Source of the DNA: Novosphingobium flavum
GTDB lineage: Bacteria; Pseudomonadota; Alphaproteobacteria; Sphingomonadales; Sphingomonadaceae
Reading direction: 5' to 3'
Assembly: GCF_014230315.1 (NCBI RefSeq)
Contig: NZ_JACLAW010000014.1
Coordinates: 44,922 to 108,921 of the forward strand
Length of the DNA: 64,000 nucleotides
Made by a program: the position numbers and the translations under genes. The number at the start of each line of letters is the position of its first letter. Position 1 is the stretch's first letter. The notes below the pieces were generated by a model that saw only the letters and a program-made list of their open reading frames with translations, was not told the origin of the DNA and ran no database searches. Below are positions 1 to 8,518 of this stretch, piece after piece.

Positions 1-99
1 GCCTTGCGCGCCCGCACCGCGCGCTGGTATGCCGGCAATGCGCAAAGACTGTCCTTTGCGGCTTCGTTCGAGCGGCTGATCAGGACTTGCGCGCGATGA
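1..99 (+). CDS. Partial C-terminus of an unknown protein, cut by the window edge
   Basis: Frame 1 is open from the first base to a TGA at 97-99 and encodes about 32 residues ending FERLIRTCAR. The Arg/Ala-rich amphipathic tail resembles the last helix of many glycosyltransferases, which would fit the glycan genes that follow. It runs tail to tail with the methyltransferase and overlaps its stop by 20 bases. The assignment rests only on an open frame and general resemblance, so confidence is low. Confidence 0.35.
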   Translation, partial: ALRARTARWYAGNAQRLSFAASFERLIRTCAR

Positions 100-952
100 T
101 CCGCAGCGCGCTGGGCCGCCGAGTTACCTTTTCCGCGATCCATTGAGCCGGACGGAGTCCTGCTGCTACCGCGAACAGGAGGCTGTTGGGCGCCACGCCG
201 AGCAAGGCCGCCAGCGAGAGTGCGAAGGTCGGCCCGCAGATGTCCTCTTCGCGCAGGATCGTCAGATCATGCCGTTCGAACAGCGCGCGCAGGCTGCGCC
301 GCGTGAAGTGGACGCGGTGGAACGGCGCGTACCAGTTGGCGCAGGCCTTGCCGAACCAGCCATTCCACACGCAATCGACATTGGGTACTTCCACCACCAG
401 CGTGCCGCCGGGCCGCAGGTATGCGAGCAGGCGTTGCAGCATGGCGTCGGAATCGTCGTCATGCTCAAGCACGTGGAAGCAGGTGAGCAGGTCCACCTTG
501 CCACTCAGTGTGCGGGCAGCCTCGGCAAATCCCATGTAGCGCACATTGTCCATCGGCGCGGGAGGCTCGTCGAAGAAGTCGAGCGCGTGGATAGTGGCGT
601 CGGCCCCCGCTTCGGCGGCCAGTGCGCGGGCGAGCATGCCGTTGCCGGTACCGAAGTCCGCTATCACGCGCGGAGCGGGATTGGCGAAAGCCAGAAGGCC
701 GCGCGCGAGCCTGCGGACCACGAAGTTCTTCAGCGCCTCGACCCAGCCGGCGTCCCGCGCGAGGAAATCCTCGCTTTCGCGGCCAGCGTAGAGCGGCGAG
801 ACGTCGGCCATCTCGGGCCGGGTGACGCCATGGCCGCAAGCGGTACAACGCCAGATTTCCACCACCGGGGCATGGGTATTGCCCGTTTCCAGCACCAGCT
901 GGGGAGCCGGGCCGTAGTGGCAGGAGCCGGAAGTGGCGGCGCAGGCGGGCAT
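80..952 (-). CDS. Class I SAM-dependent methyltransferase, glycan-cassette type
   Basis: This is a 290-aa protein when started at the ATG at 952, two bases after the gtrA stop. A longer reading frame to 1201 would run through gtrA and is unlikely. The SAM-binding glycine motif is DFGTGNG (about residue 99), followed by a DLLTCFHVLEH segment and RPGGTLVVEVPN, as in Methyltransf_23 family enzymes. The N-terminus has CTACGH, a possible metal-binding knuckle. Its coupling to a GT2 transferase and GtrA suggests it modifies a lipid-linked or surface glycan. The substrate cannot be told from sequence. Confidence 0.75.
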   Translation of the reverse strand: MPACAATSGSCHYGPAPQLVLETGNTHAPVVEIWRCTACGHGVTRPEMADVSPLYAGRESEDFLARDAGWVEALKNFVVRRLARGLLAFANPAPRVIADFGTGNGMLARALAAEAGADATIHALDFFDEPPAPMDNVRYMGFAEAARTLSGKVDLLTCFHVLEHDDDSDAMLQRLLAYLRPGGTLVVEVPNVDCVWNGWFGKACANWYAPFHRVHFTRRSLRALFERHDLTILREEDICGPTFALSLAALLGVAPNSLLFAVAAGLRPAQWIAEKVTRRPSALRIIARKS

Positions 953-954
953 GG

Positions 955-1365
955 TCAATTCTCCGCTCCGATGCGGAAGCTGAACACGCGATGCGCGAAA
1001 TAATTGATGGGTGCAAGCACACCGGCGGAGAGGAATACGGCCGGGCCGTAAGGCAGGCCCAGCAGCACCATCAACCGGCTCGCACTCATCGCGATGAGCG
1101 TGGCAAATGTGGCAATCAGGTAATACCGCGCCATTTCCCAGCGCCCCGCCGGGTCGGACAGCGCGAAGGACCAGCGCCGGTTCAGGATGAAGCCGAAGCA
1201 ATTTACCATCACGAAGCAGATCGCATAGGACACAAGGTAATCGATCGCGAGCAGCTCGGTCAGGGCGACGATTATCAGCGTGTTGAGCAGAGCCGAAAGG
1301 GCGCCCACCGTCAGGAAGCGGGCAAGCTCCCCTCCATGGCGGCGGGCGAGCGCGGCGGGGCTCAC
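955..1365 (-). CDS. GtrA family membrane protein
   Basis: This 136-aa protein has about four hydrophobic segments and the GtrA-family features ARFLTVGALSALLNT near the N-terminus and NRRWSF in the middle. GtrA-like proteins are thought to help flip polyprenyl-linked sugars across the inner membrane. The GTG start at 1365 overlaps the TGA of the upstream glycosyltransferase by four bases, so the two are probably translationally coupled. The methyltransferase follows after two bases. All three form one operon read leftward. Confidence 0.85.
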   Translation of the reverse strand: MSPAALARRHGGELARFLTVGALSALLNTLIIVALTELLAIDYLVSYAICFVMVNCFGFILNRRWSFALSDPAGRWEMARYYLIATFATLIAMSASRLMVLLGLPYGPAVFLSAGVLAPINYFAHRVFSFRIGAEN

Positions 1366-2621
1366 GCGGCGGCTGCCGTCCAGTTGGCCCGGCTACGCGG
1401 TGCCTCGCTCGCGCCTGTGGCGAACTCGGCGCGGTGCCCGGCGATGACTGCCACCAGCACGCCGCCCAGCATGGTCTGCAGCCCGATCACGCCGAGCCCG
1501 ATCGCCAGCAGCAGGGGCAGGGTGGTGGGCAGGGCGGCAAAGTTGTTGGCGCCCCACCACACGCCGATCCCGGCCAGCCCCAGCAGCGAGGCGACAAGCA
1601 TGCCGCCTCCGCCGAGCAGTGCGGTTTCGAGGGTCAGAACGTGGTCGAATCGCCGTAGTACCGGCTTCAGGCGGCGGAAGCCCGCGGCGACACCATAGAG
1701 GTGGGTGGCGAGCGCCATGGTCGCCGCGAAGTGCCCGGTGGTGACCATGAAGGTTGCCAGGATGGTCCAGCTCACGCCGAATTTCTCGTCGCCGCTCAGC
1801 AGCCCCATCGTGTGCAGTGCCGCGATCAACAGGATCAGGGCTCCGCCGCCCATCAGCAGCGCCGCCGGCACGCCGAAGGCCCAGGTGGGGCTGAGCATGA
1901 ACAGGTAGCGCAGGTGGCGCCAGCCGTCGCGCCAGGGGCGCAGGTGGGGCGCGCGGTCGCGCAGGTCGGGGGAGAGGGTGGCGGGGACCTCGTCGATCCG
2001 CATCTTCCTGAGGCTGGCCTTGATCACCATCTCGCTGGCGAATTCCATGCCGGTGCTTTCCAGCCCCAGGGCGCGGTAGGATTCGCGCCGGATCGCGCGC
2101 AGGCCGCAGTGGGCGTCGTCCACCCCGGTGCGGAAGAACAGGTTGAGAATGCCGGTCAGCGCCGGGTTGCCGATGTAGCGGTTCTTCCAGGGCATGGCCC
2201 CGGGCTTGATCCCGCCCTTGAAGCGCGAGCCCATGCACAACTCAGCCCCGCCCAGCAGGCGGCCGATCATCGGCACGGCATCGGTGAAGTCATAGGATCC
2301 GTCGGCATCGCCCATGATGAGGAAGCGGCCGTAGGCGCCGTCGAACCCGCCGATCAGCGCCGCGCCGTAGCCCTTGCGCGGCACGTCGATCACCCGCGCG
2401 CCGAGGCTCTCCGCCAGTTGCTGACTGCCGTCGGTCGAGCCATTGTCGGCGACCACGATCTCGCCGGCAAGGCCGTGGACCTGCTCGATCAGGGCCAGCG
2501 CCTCACGCGCATTGCCGATGCAATGGGCGAGCGACTGGATCTCGTTGAGGCAGGGCATGACGATCGAGACCGCCAGTTCCTGGCTCTGGCCCGTGCGGCC
2601 GATCGATGCGGTATAGTCCAT
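1362..2621 (-). CDS. GT2 family glycosyltransferase, DPM1/ArnC-like, with C-terminal membrane segments
   Basis: The 419-aa protein starts at the ATG at 2621. The open frame continues upstream, but that part is the antisense of the neighbouring [2Fe-2S] gene. The N-terminal domain shows SIVMPCLNE, VVADNGSTDGS and MGDADGSYD, the nucleotide-sugar and metal-binding motifs of polyprenyl-phosphate glycosyltransferases. About four hydrophobic helices follow after residue 235. It would load a sugar on polyprenyl phosphate for GtrA to flip. It is the first gene of the leftward operon. Confidence 0.85.
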   Translation of the reverse strand: MDYTASIGRTGQSQELAVSIVMPCLNEIQSLAHCIGNAREALALIEQVHGLAGEIVVADNGSTDGSQQLAESLGARVIDVPRKGYGAALIGGFDGAYGRFLIMGDADGSYDFTDAVPMIGRLLGGAELCMGSRFKGGIKPGAMPWKNRYIGNPALTGILNLFFRTGVDDAHCGLRAIRRESYRALGLESTGMEFASEMVIKASLRKMRIDEVPATLSPDLRDRAPHLRPWRDGWRHLRYLFMLSPTWAFGVPAALLMGGGALILLIAALHTMGLLSGDEKFGVSWTILATFMVTTGHFAATMALATHLYGVAAGFRRLKPVLRRFDHVLTLETALLGGGGMLVASLLGLAGIGVWWGANNFAALPTTLPLLLAIGLGVIGLQTMLGGVLVAVIAGHRAEFATGASEAPRSRANWTAAAA

Positions 2622-2817
2622 TTGGCACAGTCCCCCTGAGGTCTGGCCCTTACCTCTTAAGCAAAATGGTAAAAAATTCCTTTCAGGAAGGGCTTTCGCC
2701 GGCAATTTCGCGGGCTCGCGGCCGCGCGAATGCGTGGGGTTCCTCCGGGTAACTACGCAGTGGGAAGCCTTGAGCCGGTGCTGGCGCCGGGCCGGCCGGC
2801 GCGCTAGGCAATGGGCC
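2622..2817. promoter_or_regulatory. Divergent intergenic region between the glycan operon and the [2Fe-2S] gene
   Basis: The 196-base gap separates two divergent transcription units. Around 2656-2680 it is AT-rich compared with the surroundings and contains a TTTACCAT-like octamer on the minus strand, a poor match to the CtrA half-site TTAACCAT. No clear -10/-35 pair or operator could be fixed. Confidence 0.3.
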
Positions 2818-3375
2818 ATGGCGAGCCTCACCCTCAATGACCGTCCGGTCGATCTCGCGCTCGACCCGGAGACGCCGCTGCTCTGGGCGCTGCGCGATGG
2901 GGCCAATCTCACCGGCGCGAAATATGGCTGCGGTACCGGGGAATGCGGCGCCTGCATGGTGCTGGTCGACGGTGAGCCGCTGCCGGCCTGCACAATCACC
3001 CTGGCCGAGGCGCAGGGCCGCGCCGTGACCACGATCGAGGGGATCGGGCACGGCCAGCCGCTGGGCGTGCACCCGGTGCAGCAAGCCTTGCTCGACGAGC
3101 AGGCCTTCCAGTGCGGGTTCTGCACCCCAGGTCTCGTCATGGCGATCGCCGGCCTGCTGCGCCGCAATGCCCGCCCGTCGGATGACGAGATTCGCGCCGC
3201 GATCACCAACCTGTGCCGCTGCGGGGTCTATCCCCGCCTGATTCGGGCGGTGCGCCGTGTCACCGGGCCGGTTCTCCCGCCTCCGCCGCCGAGCCTCGAA
3301 CAGGTGCCGCCGCCCGAGCCGACGCCGGTTGCGGGCACGATGGCGACTACCCCCAACGATGAAGGCGTCCAATGA
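2818..3375 (+). CDS. [2Fe-2S] subunit of a molybdenum hydroxylase (IorA/CoxS type), orphan
   Basis: The 185-aa protein carries both clusters of the xanthine-oxidase family small subunit. The plant-type ferredoxin motif is CGTGECGAC with a downstream CTI cysteine. The C-terminal four-helix cluster has QCGFCTPG and CRCG. Such subunits pass electrons from a Mo-cofactor subunit. No large or FAD subunit is encoded nearby, so it must pair in trans or be a remnant. The ATG at 2818 is preferred to upstream in-frame starts because the conserved domain begins there. A proline-rich tail follows the second cluster. Its TGA overlaps the next ATG. Confidence 0.85.
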   Translation: MASLTLNDRPVDLALDPETPLLWALRDGANLTGAKYGCGTGECGACMVLVDGEPLPACTITLAEAQGRAVTTIEGIGHGQPLGVHPVQQALLDEQAFQCGFCTPGLVMAIAGLLRRNARPSDDEIRAAITNLCRCGVYPRLIRAVRRVTGPVLPPPPPSLEQVPPPEPTPVAGTMATTPNDEGVQ

Positions 3376-3716
3376 AGGCAACGATCTGGCACAACCCGGC
3401 CTGCGGTACCTCGCGCAAGACCCTCGCAATTCTGCGGGAAGCACCGGGCGTTGAGGTGACGGTAGTGGAATATCTCAAGACCCCGCCGAGTGCGGAAAAG
3501 CTGGCCCAACTCTACCGCGATGCCGGGATAACCCCGCAGCAGGGGCTGCGCCTGCGCGGCACCGAGGCTGCGGCGCGCGGCCTGCCGGAGGCGGACGATG
3601 CCACGGTCCTGGCGGCGATGGCGGCCGAGCCGGTCCTGATCGAGCGGCCGCTGGTTGAGACCGGCAAGGGTGTCCGCCTGTGCCGCCCCCAGGACAAGGT
3701 GTGCGAGATTCTCTAA
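3372..3716 (+). CDS. arsC: ArsC/Spx-family glutaredoxin-like reductase
   Basis: The 114-aa protein fits the length of glutaredoxin-coupled arsenate reductases. The catalytic cysteine lies in NPACGTSRKTL near the N-terminus, and the C-terminal IERPLVETGKGVRLCRP segment matches the family RPiv signature. Arsenate reduction is the family function, but no arsenite pump or ArsR regulator lies nearby, so a general redox role as in YffB-like proteins is possible. The ATG overlaps the stop of the [2Fe-2S] gene by four bases (ATGA). Confidence 0.8.
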   Translation: MKATIWHNPACGTSRKTLAILREAPGVEVTVVEYLKTPPSAEKLAQLYRDAGITPQQGLRLRGTEAAARGLPEADDATVLAAMAAEPVLIERPLVETGKGVRLCRPQDKVCEIL

Positions 3717-3884
3717 GCGCCGGCGCTGATTGGCTCAGCGGCTCGCCGACAGGGCGGCACGGTCTGCCGAGCGGCGGGGGACCGGTCCAATGTCGGAACG
3801 TTGCCCCTTCGCTGCCTGCTTGCCAAGCTGCAGCAAATTTGCAATCGCCTTGGCCAACAAGAAGTTGCGGGACCGACGACCAGC

Positions 3885-4520
3885 ATGACCTCTTCCGAAC
3901 TCGCCCGCGAGAATCTGTCGCTCAAAGTAAAGCGCCGGGTAAAGTCGATGCTGGGGCCTTGGGGCATCTTCTTTGAAGGCTTCCTGCGCCACCCGGTCAT
4001 GGTCGGCTCGATCATTCCCTCGTCGCGCTTCACCGTGATCAAGATGCTTTCCCGCGTGCGCTGGGACGAGTGCAGGCTGTTTGTCGAATATGGTCCCGGC
4101 GTCGGCACCTTCTGTCGCCCGGTGCTCGATCGGCTGCGCCGCGACGGCCAGCTGATCGTGATCGACACCAATCCGCTGTTCATCGACTATCTGCGCCAGA
4201 CCATCAGCGACAGCCGCTTCACCGCGGTGCTCGGCTCGGCCGCCGATGTCGAGGATATCGTCCGCGCCCACGGCCATGACCATGCCGACTACGTGCTGTC
4301 GGGCCTGCCCTTCTCGACCCTGCCCGATGGGGTCGGTCCCGCGATCGCGGCGGCAACGCACCGTGTGCTGCGGCCGGGCGGGGCCTTCCTCGTCTACCAG
4401 TTCACCGCCCGCGCGCGCGATTTCATGGCGCGCCACTTCACCCGGATCGACAGCGGGTTCGAATGGCTCAACATCATGCCCAGCTTCCTCTTCTGGGGCT
4501 GGAAGGACGACGCGGCCTGA
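3885..4520 (+). CDS. PmtA-like methyltransferase (phospholipid N-methyltransferase / rRNA dimethylase fold)
   Basis: This is a 211-aa class I methyltransferase. SSRFTVIKML and VEYGPGVGTFCRPVL form the SAM site, followed by DTNPLFIDYLR and the SGLPFSTLP motif IV seen in KsgA/PmtA-type enzymes. The likely role is stepwise methylation of phosphatidylethanolamine. Length agrees with Rhodobacter-type PmtA. The ATG at 3885 is preferred over an upstream start at 3801 because the homologous region begins there, though no strong ribosome site is visible. It is monocistronic and convergent with the next gene. Confidence 0.7.
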   Translation: MTSSELARENLSLKVKRRVKSMLGPWGIFFEGFLRHPVMVGSIIPSSRFTVIKMLSRVRWDECRLFVEYGPGVGTFCRPVLDRLRRDGQLIVIDTNPLFIDYLRQTISDSRFTAVLGSAADVEDIVRAHGHDHADYVLSGLPFSTLPDGVGPAIAAATHRVLRPGGAFLVYQFTARARDFMARHFTRIDSGFEWLNIMPSFLFWGWKDDAA

Positions 4521-4548
4521 TGTTCGGGGGCTGCGAGGCCCCCGCACC

Positions 4549-5364
4549 CTAGTCGAAGGTCGCGCTCAGCCGGTCTTCCCCCGGACCCGCGAGTTGCGCG
4601 TGAGTCGCCGCCAGAGCAGCCACGAAAGTCAGGCCCATGCCCGCTTCCAGCGCGGCGGAAATCACCGCGGCGACGATCCTCGCCGCATGGGCAGGCATGA
4701 CCAGCGCCAGCACGATGCCGACGAGGCCCATCACGATCGCCATCACCAGCCCCAGCGTCAGCACGATCAGCGCATAGAACACCAGCACCCGCCCGCCGTT
4801 GCCGCGGGTCAGCGCCCAGGACCGGCGCAGCGCGCGCAAGGGACTGCGCATCTGTTCGACCGCGATCACCGGCGCGGCCAGCGAGGTCCGCACCCAGAGG
4901 TAGATCCCGGCGACGATCATGGCCGCCAGCCCGGCCGAGACCAGCACCTGCGATCCCGTGAGGCCCAGCACGGTGAGCACTGCCAGCGCGGCTCCACCAG
5001 CGGCAAAACCGAACAGGATCTGCGAGCCGAGATAGGGCAGCAGGGCAACGAAACCGAGCCGGATCGCCTCGCCCACGGTGGGGCGGCTGCGGTCGGTCAT
5101 CAGCGTCAGCAGGCCGAGCGTGCCGGCCGCCTGGACCAGCGCCATCGGCAGGGAAACCGGCATGGTCTGCGCATAGTAGTCGGCGGCAAAGGCCAGCATC
5201 GCCTGCTGGTCGGCCCCGGCCGGGGGCGAGGGCTGGGGGAAGAGGAGGGAGAAAGCGAGGATCGGGAGGAGGTAGAATACCCCGGAGAGCGCGAACAGGA
5301 CCTCGCGGTTGGCGCGGATCGCGGCGGTGGCCTGTTGCCAGGCCTGGTTGCTGTCGAAAATCAT
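4549..5364 (-). CDS. Multi-pass membrane protein, glycerophosphodiester phosphodiesterase membrane-domain family
   Basis: The 271-aa protein has about six hydrophobic segments. Its [16 protein letters not shown] amphipathic stretch is typical of GDPD-membrane-domain proteins and related DUF families, in which it precedes a transmembrane pair. No catalytic phosphodiesterase domain is present. Function is unknown. It is divergent from lipB with only about 40 bases between the starts. Confidence 0.6.
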   Translation of the reverse strand: MIFDSNQAWQQATAAIRANREVLFALSGVFYLLPILAFSLLFPQPSPPAGADQQAMLAFAADYYAQTMPVSLPMALVQAAGTLGLLTLMTDRSRPTVGEAIRLGFVALLPYLGSQILFGFAAGGAALAVLTVLGLTGSQVLVSAGLAAMIVAGIYLWVRTSLAAPVIAVEQMRSPLRALRRSWALTRGNGGRVLVFYALIVLTLGLVMAIVMGLVGIVLALVMPAHAARIVAAVISAALEAGMGLTFVAALAATHAQLAGPGEDRLSATFD

Positions 5365-5405
5365 CCCCCTTGATAACCGCAGCGAATGGCGCCACGCAAC
5401 GCGCG

Positions 5406-6080
5406 ATGCAGGCCGATCCCATTTCGCTCCTTCCGGACACCATCGAATGGCGCCGCGAGACCGCGCAGGTGCCCTATCGCGCGGCGCTGGAGGAGATGGA
5501 GCGGCGCAACGCGGCCATTGCCGAAGGGACGGCGCGCGAGCTGGTCTGGCTGCTCGAACATCCTCCGGTCTATACCGCCGGCACCAGCGCGGCGGCGGCC
5601 GAACTGCTCGATCCGCGCTTCGAGGTGGTCGAGGCCGGGCGCGGCGGGCGCTACACCTATCACGGCCCCGGTCAGCGCATCGGCTATGTCCTGCTCGACC
5701 TGCGGACCCGCGCGCGCGACGTGCGCGGCTTCGTCCACGCCATCGAGGGCTGGGTGATCGACACGCTCGGCTCCTTCGGGGTCGAGGCCTGGCGCGCCGA
5801 GGGGCGGATCGGGATCTGGACGCGGGATATCGACGGGACCGAGGCGAAAATCGGGGCGATCGGGGTGCGCATCCGGCGGTGGGTGACCATGCACGGGTTT
5901 TCGGTCAACCTTTCGCCCGATCTTTCGCACTTCACCGGGATCGTCCCCTGCGGGATCGACGAATTCGGGGTGACGAGCCTAGCGCGGCTCGGGCTTGCGG
6001 TCTCGGCCGAGGAATGGGACACCGCCTTGCTGGCCCAGGCTCCGGCATTTCTTGCCAAGCTCGATACGCCCTGCCCTTGA
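5406..6080 (+). CDS. lipB: Octanoyltransferase LipB
   Basis: LipB moves an octanoyl group from acyl carrier protein to the lipoyl domains of 2-oxoacid dehydrogenases, the first step of lipoate synthesis. The conserved motifs are [12 protein letters not shown], the catalytic lysine in [10 protein letters not shown], and the catalytic cysteine in GIVPCGI. The ATG at 5406 gives 224 aa. A TTG at 5370 would add 12 residues and has no better ribosome site. The cytoplasmic enzyme is encoded as a single gene here. Confidence 0.93.
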   Translation: MQADPISLLPDTIEWRRETAQVPYRAALEEMERRNAAIAEGTARELVWLLEHPPVYTAGTSAAAAELLDPRFEVVEAGRGGRYTYHGPGQRIGYVLLDLRTRARDVRGFVHAIEGWVIDTLGSFGVEAWRAEGRIGIWTRDIDGTEAKIGAIGVRIRRWVTMHGFSVNLSPDLSHFTGIVPCGIDEFGVTSLARLGLAVSAEEWDTALLAQAPAFLAKLDTPCP

Positions 6081-6100
6081 GTATGACCGGAGTTCCGTCG

Positions 6101-6376
6101 ATGCGCCTCGCCTGCCTTGCCCTCGTGATTGCCCTGCCGCTGGCCGGCTGCAAGGGGTCGGACAACAAGCAGGCCACGGCCTCGGGCGAGATCCTGCCGG
6201 GATCGGCCAGCGACGCCATGCTGCCGGAAGACCGTCTGACCTCGCAGCCGCCGCTCGATCCGGGGGCGGAGCGGGGCCCGCGCGCCAAGGGCGAGGCCAA
6301 GGCGACTGACGCGGCGGACGAGGCGGCCACCGATGCGGCGGCTCTGGCGCCGGCGGCAACCGCCGCCGCGCAGTAA
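6101..6376 (+). CDS. Small predicted lipoprotein, unknown function
   Basis: The 91-aa product starts with a short signal peptide ending in the lipobox LAGC, with the lipidated cysteine at residue 17. The rest is low-complexity, rich in Ala, Asp and Glu, without a recognisable domain. An upstream in-frame ATG at 6083 would add six residues ahead of the signal. It lies 20 bases after lipB and 19 bases before the DUF486 gene, so co-transcription is likely. Confidence 0.6.
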   Translation: MRLACLALVIALPLAGCKGSDNKQATASGEILPGSASDAMLPEDRLTSQPPLDPGAERGPRAKGEAKATDAADEAATDAAALAPAATAAAQ

Positions 6377-6395
6377 GCGAGCGCGAGGCGCGGGG

Positions 6396-6743
6396 ATGAC
6401 CACGGTCCTGCTGCTGGCCCTGTCCAACCTGTTCATGACCACGGCGTGGTACTGGCACCTGCGGGGCGGGCCGACCGTGGCCATGACCCGGCCGATCGTG
6501 ATGGTGATCCTCGTCAGCTGGGGGATCGCGCTGATCGAATATTGCCTGGCCGTGCCCGCCAACCGCATCGGCTATGCCAGCGGGTGGAGCGCGGGGCAGC
6601 TCAAGATCGTGCAGGAAGCGATTTCGCTGATCGTGTTCGCGGGCTTCATGGTGGCCGTGCTGGGCGAGCCGCTGCACTGGCGCCACGCCGCCGCCTTCCT
6701 GTGCCTGATGGGCGCCGTGGGCTTCCTGTTCGTGGGCAAGTGA
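6396..6743 (+). CDS. DUF486 family small membrane protein (DMT-like)
   Basis: The 115-aa protein has four hydrophobic helices and matches the DUF486 pattern: an N-terminal LSNLFMTTAWYWHL helix, the RIGY motif and a QLKIVQE segment. The fold is related to drug/metabolite transporters, but the substrate is unknown. The ATG at 6396 follows a GAGG-containing leader, which supports this start over the longer frame. Confidence 0.8.
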   Translation: MTTVLLLALSNLFMTTAWYWHLRGGPTVAMTRPIVMVILVSWGIALIEYCLAVPANRIGYASGWSAGQLKIVQEAISLIVFAGFMVAVLGEPLHWRHAAAFLCLMGAVGFLFVGK

Positions 6744-6878
6744 CGGCGAAGTTGACGAAGTTGACAGGGTTCTGAACGAAAAAATTCGGCCTGCCCGTTG
6801 CCCCGGATCACGGGCGGAAACGAAGGGGCAAAGGTGCGCATGGGCAGGACCCTACCAGCGCGGCGCCGAGTAGGAAAA

Positions 6879-7193
6879 TCAGCGGGACAGCCACCACGCC
6901 CCGGCGGCAGCGAGGGCCAGCACCTGCAGGGCCGCGACCGTGTGCAGGCGGGCGCAGAAGGGCTGCTTGCGGGTCTTGTGGCGGAACAGGGCGCGGCCGG
7001 CGTAGGCGCCGGGCGTGCCCCCGAAAAAGGCCAGTTGCAGCAGCCGCGCTTCGGAAATCCGGCGGCGGCCGCGCTCGGCCAGGGCCTTGTCGATGCCGAA
7101 GGCGGCGAAGCTGACGAAGTTCAGGACAATCAGCGCGGTGGCGAGGTTGGCGGCAAGGTTGGCGGCCAGATCGGGAGCAAGTTCGCGCAGCAT
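6879..7193 (-). CDS. DUF1294 family membrane protein
   Basis: The 104-aa protein shows the DUF1294 signature NFVSFAAFGIDKALAERGRRRISE, LLQLAFFGGTPGAY and ALFRHKTRKQPF, between hydrophobic ends. The ATG at 7193 has an AGGA six bases upstream and is better than a GTG at 7217. Function is unknown. It is divergent from the DUF1801 gene. Confidence 0.8.
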   Translation of the reverse strand: MLRELAPDLAANLAANLATALIVLNFVSFAAFGIDKALAERGRRRISEARLLQLAFFGGTPGAYAGRALFRHKTRKQPFCARLHTVAALQVLALAAAGAWWLSR

Positions 7194-7261
7194 CCGTTTT
7201 CCTTGGCGCGGCGGCACCGTGCGGTAAACTTGCCGCCGCCGATTGTCCCCGAGGAAAACCC

Positions 7262-7660
7262 ATGTCCGATTTCGACCAGACCCAGGCCCCCCGCATGATC
7301 GACCAACGCATCGCCGAGCTTGGCGACTGGCGCGGCGAAACGCTCGCCCGCGTGCGCCAGATGATCCACGAGGCGCTGCCCGAAGTGACGGAAACGTGGA
7401 AATGGCGCGGCGTGCCGGTGTGGGAGCAGGGCGGGATCATCTGCACCGGGGAAACGTACAAGCAGGTGGTCAAGCTCACCTTCGCCAAGGGGGCCGCGCT
7501 GGCGGACCCGGCCGGGCTGTTCAACGCCAGCCTTGAGGGCAACGTGCGCCGCGCGATCGACCTGCGCGAGGGCGAGACGCTCGACCGGCCAGCCTTCACC
7601 GCGCTGATCAAGGCCGCCGCGGCGCTTAACCTTGGGAAGCAAAGGCTGTCCAAACGGTAA
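7262..7660 (+). CDS. DUF1801 family protein
   Basis: The 132-aa cytoplasmic protein matches the DUF1801 (YdhG-like) pattern: RVRQMIHEALPEVTETWKWRGVPVW at the start, the VKLTFAKGA strand and the RAIDLREGE segment. The fold is related to iron-chaperone-like frataxin folds, but no function is established here. A GAGGAAAA ribosome site precedes the ATG. Confidence 0.8.
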   Translation: MSDFDQTQAPRMIDQRIAELGDWRGETLARVRQMIHEALPEVTETWKWRGVPVWEQGGIICTGETYKQVVKLTFAKGAALADPAGLFNASLEGNVRRAIDLREGETLDRPAFTALIKAAAALNLGKQRLSKR

Positions 7661-7736
7661 TGCTGTGGCCACCGCGCGGGCAAGGCGGATGAGGCAGTTT
7701 CATACCGGGTCGACCCGACCCCGGAGGAGACATGCC

Positions 7737-7928
7737 ATGAATCGTATCGCGATTGCTCTCGCCAGCGCTCTCACCCTCTCGCTCGCCGCCGCGCCCGCGA
7801 CCTCGTTCGCCGCGCCGTGCAAGGATTCCAAGGGCAAGTTCATCAAGTGCCCCCCGGCCAAGGCCGCCGCCCCGGTGAAGAAGGGGCCGTGCAAGGACGC
7901 CAAGGGCAAGTTCATCAAGTGCAAGTGA
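7737..7928 (+). CDS. Small secreted Cys/Lys-repeat protein, unknown
   Basis: This 63-aa product has a 25-residue Sec-type signal peptide ending in SFAA, then a mature part made mostly of two near-identical units, PCKDSKGKFIKC and PCKDAKGKFIKC, separated by a Pro/Ala/Lys linker. The repeats are also close copies in DNA. Each unit has two cysteines ten residues apart, which suggests disulfides or metal binding in the periplasm. No known family was recognised. Confidence 0.7.
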   Translation: MNRIAIALASALTLSLAAAPATSFAAPCKDSKGKFIKCPPAKAAAPVKKGPCKDAKGKFIKCK

Positions 7929-8079
7929 CCTGATCGGCAATCCGTTCTCGGTGGAGCCCCAGGGGGCGTCGGGGCTGGGGAGGGTCGCACAAGTCTCCCC
8001 GGCCCCTTCCATTTGCAGTGCGCCCGCGACAATCCCCCGCCGCGCCGCTATGGCGCTGGCGCAACCGGAGGAACCGACG

Positions 8080-8388
8080 ATGAGCGCGAGCGACGACGAC
8101 TACGTCTATGACGAGGACAGCGGCGAATGGATGGCCGCGAGCGAACTCGCCGCCAAGAAAGCGGCCGAAGGCGCGGTGGAAGTGCGCGACGCGGTGGGGA
8201 ATATCCTTGCCGACGGCGACCAGGTGACCCTGATCAAGGACCTGACCGTGAAAGGCGCCGGGCAGACGCTCAAGCAAGGCACCCTGATCAAGTCCATCCG
8301 CCTGACCGGCGACGCGCAGGAGATCGACTGCAAGTTCGACGGGATCAAGGGACTGGTGCTGCGGGCGGAGTTCGTGCGCAAGCGGTGA
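8080..8388 (+). CDS. PhnA/YjdM C-terminal-domain protein
   Basis: The 102-aa protein holds the PhnA C-terminal domain almost complete: VRDAVGNILADGDQV, DLTVKGAGQTLKQGT and IRLTGDAQEIDCKFDGIKG. The usual N-terminal zinc ribbon with two CxxC knuckles is missing and is replaced by an acidic DDDYVYDEDSG stretch. Despite older naming, YjdM has no proven role in phosphonate use. The start at 8080 follows a CGGAGGAA ribosome site. Confidence 0.8.
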   Translation: MSASDDDYVYDEDSGEWMAASELAAKKAAEGAVEVRDAVGNILADGDQVTLIKDLTVKGAGQTLKQGTLIKSIRLTGDAQEIDCKFDGIKGLVLRAEFVRKR

Positions 8389-8410
8389 TTTTTTAAGGTT
8401 GAAGGGTAGG

Positions 8411-8440
8411 CGCGAGGGCCATTGCCCTCGCGCTCCCGGG
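8411..8440. repeat. Hairpin repeat copy 1 (GAGGGC-CATY-GCCCTC family)
   Basis: This is the first of three copies of a roughly 28-base element whose core is GCGAGGGCCATTGCCCTCGC followed by GCTCCCGGG. The core can fold into an 8-bp stem with a 4-base loop. It lies 23 bases after the PhnA-like stop codon, so it may also end that transcript. Copies 2 and 3 are at 8875 and 10280. Confidence 0.75.
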
Positions 8441-8518
8441 AATTTGCTGCGTTGCAGCGCGGCCTGTAGGCTGCGGCCAGCCGCGGTTCTTGGCGGCGAT
8501 TCTCAAGGGAGTGCCGCC

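Noticed and set aside
2656..2680. CtrA-like motif TTTACCAT upstream of the glycan operon
   Set aside because: Only a degenerate half-site without the paired TTAA at the right distance.
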